Shown here: positions 16,912 through 23,880 of the stretch, piece after piece
How positions within the stretch are numbered: position 1 is the stretch's first letter
How the letters are laid out: every line of letters begins with the position of its first letter
From: Candidatus Methanophaga sp. AG-394-G06
GTDB lineage: Archaea; Halobacteriota; Syntropharchaeia; Alkanophagales; Methanospirareceae
Assembly: GCA_009903405.1 (NCBI GenBank)
Contig: PRCZ01000010.1
Location: 1-37,939 of the forward strand
Length of the DNA stretch: 37,939 nucleotides
Direction: 5' to 3'
Program-made: the position numbers and the translations under genes
Notes under the pieces: model-generated
What the model saw: the letters and a program-made list of their open reading frames with translations, nothing else
What the model was told of the DNA's origin: nothing
The model's database searches: none

Positions 16912-17616
16912 GTGATAGAGAAGTTATTTGTGGAGGAAGGGATAAAGAAAGTTCGGATGGATGAATATTTCCGGAAAGAGTTAGAAAGAGCGGGATATGG
17001 GGGTATGGATATAAAAAGGACCCCTATGGGCACGCAGATAACGGTCCATGTTGAGAAGCCGGGAATGATAATAGGGAAGAATGGTAAGCGAATAAAAAAG
17101 GTGACTGACGAAATAACCAAGAAACAAGAGCTGGATAATCCACAAATAGATGTTCAACCTATAGCAGCGCCTGAGCTAAGTGCGCAATTGATGTCTAATA
17201 GACTTGCAAAGCTAATAGAGCGAGGTTGGCATTTCAGAAGGGCTGGGCGCTCAACTCTGCAACGTATAATGGGTGCAGGAGCACTTGGCTGTGAGATCAC
17301 CATGTCTGGAAAGCTTAGAGGACCGCGTGGCCGCGTGGAGAAGATGGTAGAAGGCTATATAAAACACTGTGGTTCAGTAGCTGAGGAAATAGTGGACAAG
17401 GGGTATTCCATAGCGCAGAAAAAGACTGGCGTTATAGGTGTCATGGTTTGGATAGTAGCGCCCGATGCGAATATACCCGATTCTTTTCGCATGAATGTTG
17501 TAAAAGAAGATGTCGTGGTAAATGAAGAGGGTGTGGAAAAAGCAAAGGTTGAAGAGGTAAAAGCGGAAGAAGCGGAATTAAAAGTTGAAGGAGCGGAAGA
17601 GAAAGAGGAAGAATGA
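16912..17616 (+). CDS. rps3: Small-subunit ribosomal protein uS3
   Basis: S3 forms part of the mRNA entry site and has helicase activity there. The 234 residues include a KH domain with GMIIGKNGKRIKKVTDEI (about 45-62) and the C-terminal domain (SNRLAKLIERGWHFRRAG, MGAGALGCEITMSGKLRG). The last 40 residues are a Glu/Ala/Val/Lys-rich tail, common as a variable extension in archaeal S3. The start is GTG at 16912, in line with homologues (MIEKLFVEEGIKK), with ggaggt about a dozen bases upstream. It overlaps L29 by four bases (atga). Confidence 0.96.
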   Translation: MIEKLFVEEGIKKVRMDEYFRKELERAGYGGMDIKRTPMGTQITVHVEKPGMIIGKNGKRIKKVTDEITKKQELDNPQIDVQPIAAPELSAQLMSNRLAKLIERGWHFRRAGRSTLQRIMGAGALGCEITMSGKLRGPRGRVEKMVEGYIKHCGSVAEEIVDKGYSIAQKKTGVIGVMVWIVAPDANIPDSFRMNVVKEDVVVNEEGVEKAKVEEVKAEEAELKVEGAEEKEEE

Positions 17617-17825
17617 GTATATTTAGGATGGAAGAGATAAGAAAGATGGGCGAACAGGAGCGGCAGGAGGAATTGGAGAGTCTGATGAATGATTTGTTAC
17701 ATGAACGAGGGATGATAGCCACAGGTGGAGCGCCTGATAATCCTAGTAGGATAGGGGAGATAAGAAAGGCAATAGCGAGGATAAAAACAGTTCGAGGAGA
17801 AAAGGGAAGAGAAGAAGAGAAATGA
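17613..17825 (+). CDS. rpl29: Large-subunit ribosomal protein uL29
   Basis: L29 is a small helical protein near the tunnel exit. The 70 residues match the archaeal form: IFRMEEIRKMGEQERQEELE followed by LHERGMIATGGAPDNPSRIGEIRKAIARIKTV. Start and stop each overlap the neighbours by the four bases atga, so translation of S3, L29 and aIF1 is probably coupled. Confidence 0.95.
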   Translation: MSIFRMEEIRKMGEQERQEELESLMNDLLHERGMIATGGAPDNPSRIGEIRKAIARIKTVRGEKGREEEK

Positions 17826-18124
17826 GCATGGAGGTTTGTCCTAAATGTGGATTGCCAAAAGACTTATGCATATGCAAGGAGATCGCGAAGGAGCAGCAAG
17901 TAGTAAAAGTATTTACAGTGAGAAGGAAATTCGGTAAATTTGCTACGGTAATAGAGGGAATGAATGGAAAAGAAGTGGACTTGAAAGCGCTGTCGAAGGA
18001 GTTGAAGTCAATATGTGCGTGTGGCGGCACGGTAAAAACGGGCTGCATTGAATTACAGGGTGACCAGAAAGAATTGGTAAAGAAGACGCTGCGCGAGATG
18101 GGCTATACGCTAGGGCATAAATGA
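17822..18124 (+). CDS. Translation initiation factor aIF1 (SUI1)
   Basis: aIF1 checks start-codon pairing on the small subunit. The 100-residue protein begins with a zinc-like knuckle CPKCGLPKDLCIC (about 5-17), typical of many archaeal aIF1 proteins, then the SUI1 fold with VRRKFGKFATVIEGM and CACGGTVKTGCIELQGDQ (about 63-80). It overlaps L29 by four bases and is followed by the RNase P subunit six bases later, the standard archaeal order. Confidence 0.94.
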   Translation: MSMEVCPKCGLPKDLCICKEIAKEQQVVKVFTVRRKFGKFATVIEGMNGKEVDLKALSKELKSICACGGTVKTGCIELQGDQKELVKKTLREMGYTLGHK

Positions 18125-18130
18125 TAAAAC

Positions 18131-18400
18131 ATGAACATAAATCCACACAATATATTGCAGCACGAGCTGATAGGCTTGAAAACGGAAATTGGAGCGAGTA
18201 CGAATAATAATATGCTGGGGCTCTGTGGGACGGTGGTTGACGAGACGCGGAATATGCTGGTTATAGAGACTGAGCGAAAGAATGAGAAGAGGATAGCAAA
18301 AGCTGGAAACATATTCATTTTTGAGTTGGGCGGCGGAGTACGAGTGCGAGTAAAAGGTAATCGGCTCGTTTCAAGGCCAGAAGATAGGATAAAGAAGTGA
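18131..18400 (+). CDS. rnp1: Ribonuclease P protein component 1 (Rpp29/POP4)
   Basis: Rnp1 is one of the protein subunits of archaeal RNase P, which matures the 5' ends of tRNAs. The 89-residue protein has the Sm-like barrel signature: HELIGLKTEIGASTNNNMLGLCGTVVDETRNMLVIE (about residues 11-46) and KAGNIFIFELGGGVRVRVKG. Its place between aIF1 and S17 is the conserved archaeal order. Start ATG 18131 lies seven bases after the aIF1 stop. Confidence 0.93.
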   Translation: MNINPHNILQHELIGLKTEIGASTNNNMLGLCGTVVDETRNMLVIETERKNEKRIAKAGNIFIFELGGGVRVRVKGNRLVSRPEDRIKK

Positions 18401-18445
18401 ACTTAGTTTAGTATGCAAGATTATAGAATATGAGGTAATATCAAA

Positions 18446-18769
18446 ATGCGAAACATAGGAATAGAAGTCAAAAATCCTGATAAGGAATGTGAAGATGTCA
18501 ATTGTCCATTTCATGGCAAGTTGCCGGTAAGAGGACAGATTTTAGAAGGCATGGTGATAAGTGATAAAGCACATAAGACTGTTGTCGTTTTGAGGACAAA
18601 CCTCAAAAAGATAAGGAAATATGAGCGGTTTGAACCTCGGAGGTCTAAGATTTCTGCACATAATCCCCCCTGCATAAATGCAAAAGTAGGGGATGTGGTG
18701 AAGATAGCGGAATGCAGACCACTGAGTAAGACGAAAAGTTTTGTGGTGGTAGAAAAGCGAGCATCATGA
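18446..18769 (+). CDS. rps17: Small-subunit ribosomal protein uS17
   Basis: S17 is an early rRNA-binding protein of the small subunit. The 107-residue archaeal form has the N-terminal extension [18 protein letters not shown] (about 14-31) and the core [18 protein letters not shown] and [20 protein letters not shown] 45-base gap with gaggta (about 18432-18437) precedes it. It is the last gene before a 122-base gap, so the operon probably ends or pauses here. Confidence 0.96.
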   Translation: MRNIGIEVKNPDKECEDVNCPFHGKLPVRGQILEGMVISDKAHKTVVVLRTNLKKIRKYERFEPRRSKISAHNPPCINAKVGDVVKIAECRPLSKTKSFVVVEKRAS

Positions 18770-18849
18770 TAAACGCAGGTAGCAGAATTTTTTTGGATAT
18801 AGTTGACTGAGGGTGACACGTCAAGAATTTGGTCATAAAAAATCTAACA

Positions 18850-18862
18850 TTTTTTTATATTT
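18850..18862 (+). promoter_or_regulatory. TATA box ahead of L14
   Basis: The stretch ttttttttatattta-like run near 18850-18862 (tttttttatattt) lies about 30-40 bases ahead of the L14 ATG at 18892, in a 122-base gap after S17 where the ribosomal operon is normally continuous. It suggests that L14 and the following tRNA have their own promoter. Confidence 0.6.
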
Positions 18863-18891
18863 AACGCTAAAAGACATATTTAGGTAGTAGT

Positions 18892-19290
18892 ATGAAGGGA
18901 ATAAAAGCAAAGATAACAAAGGCATTGCCTACTGGTGCACGTTTAGACTGTGTAGATAATACTGGTGCGAAGGTGTTGCAGATAATAGCAGTAAAAGGAT
19001 ACCGTGGCGTGAAGAACAGATACCCGAAGGCGGGAATAGGTGACGTGGTGATTGTATCAGTGAAAAAGGGGAGACCGGAAATAAAGAAGCAGATAGTGAG
19101 GGCGGTGATAGTGCGGCAGCGAAAGGAATTCCGGCGGCCTTCTGGGATGCGCGTAAAGTTTGAGGATAATGCTGCGGTTATTGTAGATGAGAAGGGCATG
19201 CCAACGGGTTCAGAGATAAGGGGGCCAGTTGCGCGGGAAGCGGTGGAGCGGTTCGCGAAGATAGCTTCGGCTGCAACGATAATCGTTTGA
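18892..19290 (+). CDS. rpl14: Large-subunit ribosomal protein uL14
   Basis: L14 forms a bridge to the small subunit and is the contact site of anti-association factors. The 132-residue archaeal form has [25 protein letters not shown] segments (about 20-40), [18 protein letters not shown], and the tail [17 protein letters not shown]. In most archaea L24, S4e and L5 follow without a gap. Here the stop is nine bases from tRNA-Leu(CAA), and no further ribosomal protein gene is present in the window. Confidence 0.97.
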   Translation: MKGIKAKITKALPTGARLDCVDNTGAKVLQIIAVKGYRGVKNRYPKAGIGDVVIVSVKKGRPEIKKQIVRAVIVRQRKEFRRPSGMRVKFEDNAAVIVDEKGMPTGSEIRGPVAREAVERFAKIASAATIIV

Positions 19291-19299
19291 TCTGGCAAA

Positions 19300-19382
19300 G
19301 CGGAGGTTACCGAGTGGCCAAAGGAGGCAGACTCAAGATCTGCTCCCGTAGGGGTTCGCAGGTTCGAATCCTGCCCTCCGCA
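19300..19382 (+). tRNA. tRNA-Leu (anticodon CAA)
   Basis: A type II tRNA of 83 nt. Acceptor gcggagg pairs with cctccgc, discriminator A. Anticodon stem gcaga/tctgc around loop ctcaaga gives anticodon CAA. The variable arm is long (ctcccgtaggggttc) and the T arm gcagg-ttcgaat-cctgc is intact. No intron or CCA is encoded. It is squeezed between L14 (9 bases) and the AMMECR1 gene (13 bases), so it is probably cut from a shared transcript. Confidence 0.95.
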
Positions 19383-19395
19383 TGCAGAAGCAAAA

Positions 19396-19971
19396 ATGCC
19401 AACGGAAGAAGAGGGAGAAGAGGGACTAAAACTTGCAAGAGCTGCGATAGTGGAACAATTGAGTAAGAACAGCAAAATGCAAGCGCCGGATAACTTGCCT
19501 GTTAGTTTTGAAGAAAAGCGTGGCGTTTTTGTCACGCTGAATAAATATGAAAATCTAAGAGGCTGTATAGGCTATCCATATCCAATATTTAAGTTAGAAG
19601 ATGCGATTATAGATGCCGCGATATCCGCAGCGCTCAACGATCCTCGATTCCCACCGGTTGCACTGGATGAGTTCAAGGATGTGACGATCGAGCTCACGAT
19701 ACTCACTACGCCACAGGTGTTAAAAGTGGAGCCAGAGAAATTGCCAGAGCAAATAGAGATAGGCAAACATGGCTTGATTGTAAAAAGGGGTATATATCAA
19801 GGGCTTTTACTGCCTCAAGTAGCTACTGAGAATAGATGGTCCGCGGAGGAGTTTTTATGTCAGACATGTTGGAAAGCGGGCTTGCCACAGGATGCTTGGT
19901 TACTGAAGGATACAGAGGTCAGCACATTTGAGGGACAGATATTCAAGGAGAAAAATGATAAAGATAGATAG
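19396..19971 (+). CDS. AMMECR1 domain protein
   Basis: This 191-residue protein has the AMMECR1 fold. The invariant motif LRGCIGYPYP (about residues 54-63) and the LNDPRFPPV and GLIVKRGIYQGLLLPQVATE segments are present. Archaeal AMMECR1 is widespread and in many lineages sits near MEMO or radical SAM proteins; its biochemical role is unknown, with human AMMECR1 a disease gene of unknown activity. The ATG at 19396 follows the tRNA with no visible ribosome site. The last 17 bases overlap the ferredoxin gene, and its C terminus carries aaggag that serves as ferredoxin ribosome site. Confidence 0.92.
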   Translation: MPTEEEGEEGLKLARAAIVEQLSKNSKMQAPDNLPVSFEEKRGVFVTLNKYENLRGCIGYPYPIFKLEDAIIDAAISAALNDPRFPPVALDEFKDVTIELTILTTPQVLKVEPEKLPEQIEIGKHGLIVKRGIYQGLLLPQVATENRWSAEEFLCQTCWKAGLPQDAWLLKDTEVSTFEGQIFKEKNDKDR

Positions 19972-20140
19972 ATACAGATGTGGGTATTGCGGTGCGTGTG
20001 TCACCGTATGTCCCACAGGGGCAATAGATTTGATGGGTTTGTGGATAGAGATAAAGAATGAAGAATGCAACAACTGCAAAGCTTGTGTTAATCTCTGCCC
20101 GGTAGGTGCATTGGAGATGGAACTGAGGTCAGATAAATAA
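19955..20140 (+). CDS. Ferredoxin with two [4Fe-4S] clusters
   Basis: A 61-residue soluble electron carrier. Two cluster motifs are visible: CGYCGACVTVCP (about residues 9-20) and CNNCKACVNLCP (about 40-51), each with the C-x2-C-x2-C-x3-CP spacing of 2[4Fe-4S] ferredoxins. ATG 19955 is favoured by aaggag (19945-19950); an upstream in-frame ATG at 19928 would add nine basic residues and overlap AMMECR1 further. The overlap with AMMECR1 (17 bases) suggests co-expression and perhaps shared work in an electron-transfer or radical reaction, which is inference. Confidence 0.9.
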   Translation: MIKIDRYRCGYCGACVTVCPTGAIDLMGLWIEIKNEECNNCKACVNLCPVGALEMELRSDK

Positions 20141-20208
20141 CGCTTGAATCGCTATAGTAGATGAAGGTATTAAGTATTTACGTGAACTAGGAGAAGGTAA
20201 AAGCAGGT

Positions 20209-21510
20209 ATGAGCGAGAATGATGCTACTGGTGCAATTACAGATAATATAATCTTAGTAGGAACAGGACACATATTAGAAAAGAGCGTGAAGGAAGTAGA
20301 GGCGGTAATAGATCGAGAAAATCCAGACGTAGTCGCTGTTGAGTTATGTGAAGCACGCTACAAATCATTGAAAGGCGAAGTCGAAAATTTTTCGGTTAAG
20401 GATACGTTAAGCACAGGCAGTCCATTTTTAATACTCACTCATTGGCTGCTTGCATACGTGCAGAGGAAAATGGGCGATGAGTTAGGAATTGAGCCCGGTG
20501 CAGATATGATGGCGGCAATAGGGAAGGCCGAGGAGAAAGGTTGTAAGATCGCATTAATTGACCGACCGATACAGATAACGATGCAGCGATTCTGGAAGAA
20601 GATGAAGTTTTTTGAGAAGTTAAAAATGGTTTTTTCTATGCTATTTGCAATCACGAATATAAGAGGCGATGGAAAAGGTGGAGATGGCAAGGAAGGTGCC
20701 CAAAAGCTACAAATTGGTGGTATGAATGTGGGTGACGGTATAGATCTGGATAGAATAACTGATGAAGACGTGGTAACGCAATTGATGGAAGAACTAAGAG
20801 ACTTTTCGCCGGGCGCTGCAACCGCACTATTAGACGAAAGGGATGCGTATATCGCGGGAAGTCTGTTGGAGCTCCAACATCATAGCTTGACCAATAATTT
20901 AGAGCAAAGGAAAACAGTTGCAGTCGTAGGTGCAGGACATGTAGCAGGGATAAAGAATCTTCTACGCCATCCTGAGTTAATACCGCCGAAGGAGGAGTTA
21001 TGCGCACTACCTAAGAAGCGGTTTGGCATAAAGCATTTGTTAGGACTAGGGATAGGTGTAGCGCTAGTGGTTGTCTTTATAGCAGCCTTTTACTCCGGCA
21101 TTTCTTGGGCTGTTCTTCTTAGTGCGTTTCTTTATTGGGTAGTGATAAATGGCGTTTTCTCTGCGATAGGTGTGGTGATAGCAAGAGGACATCCGCTATC
21201 GGTACTCACCGCATTTTCCGTTGCCTGGCTTACTTCTTTGAACCCGTTTTTAGCTGCGGGTTGGTTTGCCGGATTGGTAGAGGCTTATGTGAGGAAGCCA
21301 ACAGCAGAAGACTTAAAAGGTATGATGAACGTGGACTCATTACGAGAATTGGCGAATAACAAGCTGTTTAAAGTCATTCTTGTAGCGGCACTGGCAAATC
21401 TGGGTAGCATATTAGGCACGTTTGTTGGTGCTTATGTCGTCTGGCGGGCGCTGGGTATAAGTATGGGAGATGTATGGACAGGTATAAAAATCGCTATTTT
21501 TGGGCAGTAG
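20209..21510 (+). CDS. TraB family membrane protein
   Basis: This 433-residue protein belongs to the archaeal/bacterial TraB (TIGR00261) group, related to the enterococcal pheromone-shutdown protein and the wider TIKI/GumN superfamily of metal-dependent peptidase-like folds. The soluble part (about 1-275) holds LVGTGHILEKSVKEVE (about 17-32), VVAVELCEARYKSLKG and a second GAGHVAGI (about 243-250); the two GxGH motifs and the Glu are the expected metal ligands. The C-terminal part (about 285-430) has about four transmembrane helices. It lies alone, 13 bases before the SRP19 gene. Function in archaea is unknown. Confidence 0.88.
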   Translation: MSENDATGAITDNIILVGTGHILEKSVKEVEAVIDRENPDVVAVELCEARYKSLKGEVENFSVKDTLSTGSPFLILTHWLLAYVQRKMGDELGIEPGADMMAAIGKAEEKGCKIALIDRPIQITMQRFWKKMKFFEKLKMVFSMLFAITNIRGDGKGGDGKEGAQKLQIGGMNVGDGIDLDRITDEDVVTQLMEELRDFSPGAATALLDERDAYIAGSLLELQHHSLTNNLEQRKTVAVVGAGHVAGIKNLLRHPELIPPKEELCALPKKRFGIKHLLGLGIGVALVVVFIAAFYSGISWAVLLSAFLYWVVINGVFSAIGVVIARGHPLSVLTAFSVAWLTSLNPFLAAGWFAGLVEAYVRKPTAEDLKGMMNVDSLRELANNKLFKVILVAALANLGSILGTFVGAYVVWRALGISMGDVWTGIKIAIFGQ

Positions 21511-21523
21511 AGAATAGAGAAAA

Positions 21524-21823
21524 ATGACAGAAAAGATAGTCATCTGGCCTGCTTATTTAGCTGCGGGTAGGACGAGAAAGGAAGGTCGAAAGGTATCGCG
21601 AAAAAATGCGGTGAAATCACCAAAAGTGGAAGAGATAGAAAAGGTTGCGAGAATACTCAAGCTGGAGCCTGAGGTGGAGACAGAGAAAGCATATCCGAAG
21701 ACGCAATGGGAAAAGAGTGGCCGCGTATTAGTGTCGAAAGGTGATCGAAAAGGGGTGATTATGGCCAATATTGCAATTGGCATAAGAGCGATGCGTGAGA
21801 AGACAAAGGCCGCAAAGCACTAA
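21524..21823 (+). CDS. srp19: Signal recognition particle protein SRP19
   Basis: SRP19 binds the tips of helices 6 and 8 of 7S RNA and lets SRP54 dock. The 99-residue protein shows the family signature: IVIWPAYLAAGRTRKEGRKVSRKNAV (about 5-30, given here in part), then KYPKTQWEKSGRV-like AYPKTQWEKSGRVLV. It is 13 bases behind the TraB gene and likely on its transcript. No 7S RNA gene is seen in the window. Confidence 0.93.
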   Translation: MTEKIVIWPAYLAAGRTRKEGRKVSRKNAVKSPKVEEIEKVARILKLEPEVETEKAYPKTQWEKSGRVLVSKGDRKGVIMANIAIGIRAMREKTKAAKH

Positions 21824-21949
21824 AATGTTTAATCTGAGGTAAAAGGTGAAATCATGGACATATGAAAATGTCGAGAGCAAGCGAAATTGTGGAAAATACC
21901 AACCTTTTCAAAATAATACTCTTATAAAAGTAAAAATAAATGAGGAAAA

Positions 21950-22159
21950 ATGGAACCAAGAGAGTGGGTAAATAAGCACATAAAGGAATTGAGAAATAAG
22001 TTTATTGGAAAGACCGTCATCGTCTCTGAAAATAAAGTGATAAAAACATTCGACGGACCAGTAAACCCATTAAAGATAAATGAAGTGGCAAGGAAGATAT
22101 GTAAAGAAAAGTGGTGTTATACCTATCTCCCCGCGAGTGAAGAAGAATATCTACTATGA
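21950..22159 (+). CDS. Small unknown protein of 69 aa (DUF5678-like?)
   Basis: A basic soluble protein: WVNKHIKELRNKFIGKTVIV then SENKVIKTFDGPVNPLKINE and a C-terminal KWCYTYLPASEEEYLL. The pattern of a short helix, K-F-x-G-K-x-V-x-V and a variable tail recalls DUF5678-type small proteins often found as antitoxin-like partners, but this is weak. It has a plausible promoter (cttataaaag, 21920-21929) and ribosome site (gagga). Its stop overlaps, by the bases atga, the start of a 29-codon ORF at 22156. Confidence 0.55.
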   Translation: MEPREWVNKHIKELRNKFIGKTVIVSENKVIKTFDGPVNPLKINEVARKICKEKWCYTYLPASEEEYLL

Positions 22160-22245
22160 TCCTAATAGATGTTGATTTATGGAATGCCGTAAAGAAAGAA
22201 TTTGAATATACTTTTGGTGGGCGTAGTGGTATCGCTTGGTTTTAA
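22156..22245 (+). CDS. Possible 29-aa mini-ORF coupled to the 69-aa gene
   Basis: The ORF begins MILIDVDLWNAVKKEFEYTF and ends GGRSGIAWF, and starts in the four-base overlap atga with the upstream gene. The coupling suggests translation, and the composition is protein-like. It could also be the surviving start of a longer broken gene. I recognise no family. Confidence 0.35.
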   Translation: MILIDVDLWNAVKKEFEYTFGGRSGIAWF

Positions 22246-22340
22246 CTCAAAGGAGGAATTACAGCGGATGGCTGAATGGTAAATGCTGGAAGGAACTATA
22301 AAATGTGTCAAAGGCAATAATAACTCATAGCGATTATGCT

Positions 22341-22362
22341 TTAAATAGCTCTTGCTATTTAA
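22341..22362. promoter_or_regulatory. 9-bp palindrome upstream of tRNA-Pro
   Basis: The arms ttaaatagc (22341-22349) and gctatttaa (22354-22362) pair perfectly around tctt. It ends 27 bases before tRNA-Pro, so the right arm (ctatttaata) also lies where a TATA box would be expected. It may be an operator overlapping the promoter, or a hairpin at the 3' end of the upstream transcript. Confidence 0.45.
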
Positions 22363-22389
22363 TATACTAATAAACAAGAAGAGAAAGAG

Positions 22390-22463
22390 GGGGCAGTAGG
22401 GTAGCCAGGTTATCCTCGTGGCTTTGGGAGCCATGGACCCCAGTTCGAATCTGGGCTGCCCCA
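22390..22463 (+). tRNA. tRNA-Pro (anticodon TGG)
   Basis: Acceptor ggggcag pairs with ctgcccc, discriminator A. The anticodon stem gtggc/gccat encloses tttggga, giving anticodon TGG. The T arm cccag-ttcgaat-ctggg is intact. 74 nt, no intron, no encoded CCA. Confidence 0.95.
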
Positions 22464-22510
22464 TAAAATAAAATAAAATTAAACTAATTAATAAAACGAG
22501 GGAATGACAA

Positions 22511-23008
22511 ATGAAGGGCAAAATCGTAATAGGAATTGCATTAATTGTCGTATTGGTAGCTATTATTGCTTTCAGCGCATTATCGCACAATATAAGAACG
22601 CCGGGACTAGAAGTAGTGGCTATTAACGTCTTAGACCCTGAACCTTCTCTATTAGATAGCCGATACATAGCAATTGATCTCGGTGAATCGGTTACTCTTG
22701 ACGTTAAGGTCCTGAATAAAGGTGACAATATCACGCAGCGAGACGCTTATACTGTCAGTATTGATGTGATATATCCCGATAAAGGTGCAGGATACTGGCT
22801 ATTACCTACCGAACAATTAATACGGGCAGACCTTGGTCCCGGAGGAAAATCAAGTCATACTTTCACGCTGAAGAATAGAAAAGAGGTCCCTTTTAGTGGT
22901 AAATTTAAAGTTATGGCATTTATTAAATCTGTAGATACTGGTAAAGAAATCGCTCGTAGCGATAAGGTGACTATTGAAATAACGTATCCAAGATACAATA
23001 ATTCATAA
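22511..23008 (+). CDS. Membrane-anchored extracellular Ig-like protein
   Basis: A 165-residue protein with one N-terminal membrane helix (IVIGIALIVVLVAIIAFSAL, residues 5-24) and an outside domain (about 35-160) with the beta-strand pattern of CARDB/Ig-like modules: SRYIAIDLGESVTLDVKVLN-type strands, then KSSHTFTLKNRKEVPFSGKF. The helix may be an uncleaved anchor. It has a ggaga-type ribosome site (gaggga, 22498-22503). Function unknown; such domains mediate adhesion or structural contacts in many archaea. Confidence 0.65.
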   Translation: MKGKIVIGIALIVVLVAIIAFSALSHNIRTPGLEVVAINVLDPEPSLLDSRYIAIDLGESVTLDVKVLNKGDNITQRDAYTVSIDVIYPDKGAGYWLLPTEQLIRADLGPGGKSSHTFTLKNRKEVPFSGKFKVMAFIKSVDTGKEIARSDKVTIEITYPRYNNS

Positions 23009-23074
23009 AGTAAAGGAATCAATAAAGACATACATACATACATATATACAAAAGGAATTAAGGTGAAAAATATT

Positions 23075-23863
23075 ATGGGCATAACGAAGAAAGTTTGGGT
23101 GACGTACTGCGATAAGAGTAAGACAACGCTGAAGGCACCGATAGCGATAGTAGGCTCATCGGGGTTAAGGTCTGTTGGCAAAATTGCAGTGGATGTGCTT
23201 ATAGAGAAATTGCAACCACGACTATTTGCGGAACTCTATTCATACGGTTTCCCAGGCGTTTATTACGGACCTTCTTATGTTGGTGCTCCTAGCAGCGCGG
23301 GTACAATAAGGGCGAAAGGCAATTTAGTAGAACTACCAAAAGTGGAATTTTATCTGCTTGAAGCGGAAAAGATCCTGATAATACGCGGTTATCAAGCTTA
23401 TGACTCTCTTAACCAATATCTGGTCGCAGATACAGTTACGGATTTATTCAAGCAGTTTAATGTAAAAAAGGTGTTTTCGCTCGGTGCACAGGTAATAGAA
23501 GAAGGGATAAGATGCTGTGCAACCGACCAGGAGTTATTGGAAGAGATGTCCAAACAGGAAATAGAGAGAACGAATGTGGAGCGATTTATTGGCTTTTCTG
23601 GACTTGTAGTTGCAATAGGGGAAGAGAAAGGGATAAAAGGGATATGTCTATTCGCAAGCACGACACAGAACATGAGAGATGCAGAAGAGCCTGATTATTA
23701 TGCGGCAAAGGAACTAGTGGATAAATTAGGGGAGATATTGGGAATTAGCGTTGATACATCGGATTTAGAGGAACGCGGGCACAAGGGTGATGAACTGGCG
23801 GAAGAGGGAGAAGAAGAAGAAGAAGAAGAAGAAGGAAGCGAATATCTGAGTGGATACGCGTGA
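23075..23863 (+). CDS. PAC2-family proteasome assembly chaperone-like protein
   Basis: About 262 residues of the PAC2 family (COG2047), which in archaea include PbaA/PbaB-type proteins linked with proteasome assembly or chaperone roles. Visible family parts: PIAIVGSSGLRSVGKIAVDVL near the start, GFPGVYYGPSYVGAPSSAGT, KILIIRGYQAY, and KKVFSLGAQVI. The C terminus is a run of glutamates (EEGEEEEEEEEGSEY) encoded by a GAA repeat at about 23808-23832. ATG 23075 is chosen because aaggtga (23059-23065) lies 9 bases upstream; the GTG at 23063 overlaps that site. The upstream gap has a catacatacatacata run and a TATA-like catatatac near 23040. It is 17 bases before the elp3 gene. Confidence 0.87.
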   Translation: MGITKKVWVTYCDKSKTTLKAPIAIVGSSGLRSVGKIAVDVLIEKLQPRLFAELYSYGFPGVYYGPSYVGAPSSAGTIRAKGNLVELPKVEFYLLEAEKILIIRGYQAYDSLNQYLVADTVTDLFKQFNVKKVFSLGAQVIEEGIRCCATDQELLEEMSKQEIERTNVERFIGFSGLVVAIGEEKGIKGICLFASTTQNMRDAEEPDYYAAKELVDKLGEILGISVDTSDLEERGHKGDELAEEGEEEEEEEEGSEYLSGYA

Positions 23864-23880
23864 AACATGAATAATACAAA

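Noticed and set aside
21524..22340. 7S (SRP) RNA near srp19
   Set aside because: No GC-rich, GGAA/GGAR-loop structure of about 300 nt is visible.
23808..23832. GAA microsatellite as a possible regulatory repeat
   Set aside because: It encodes the acidic tail of the PAC2 protein in frame; such tails are common in archaea.
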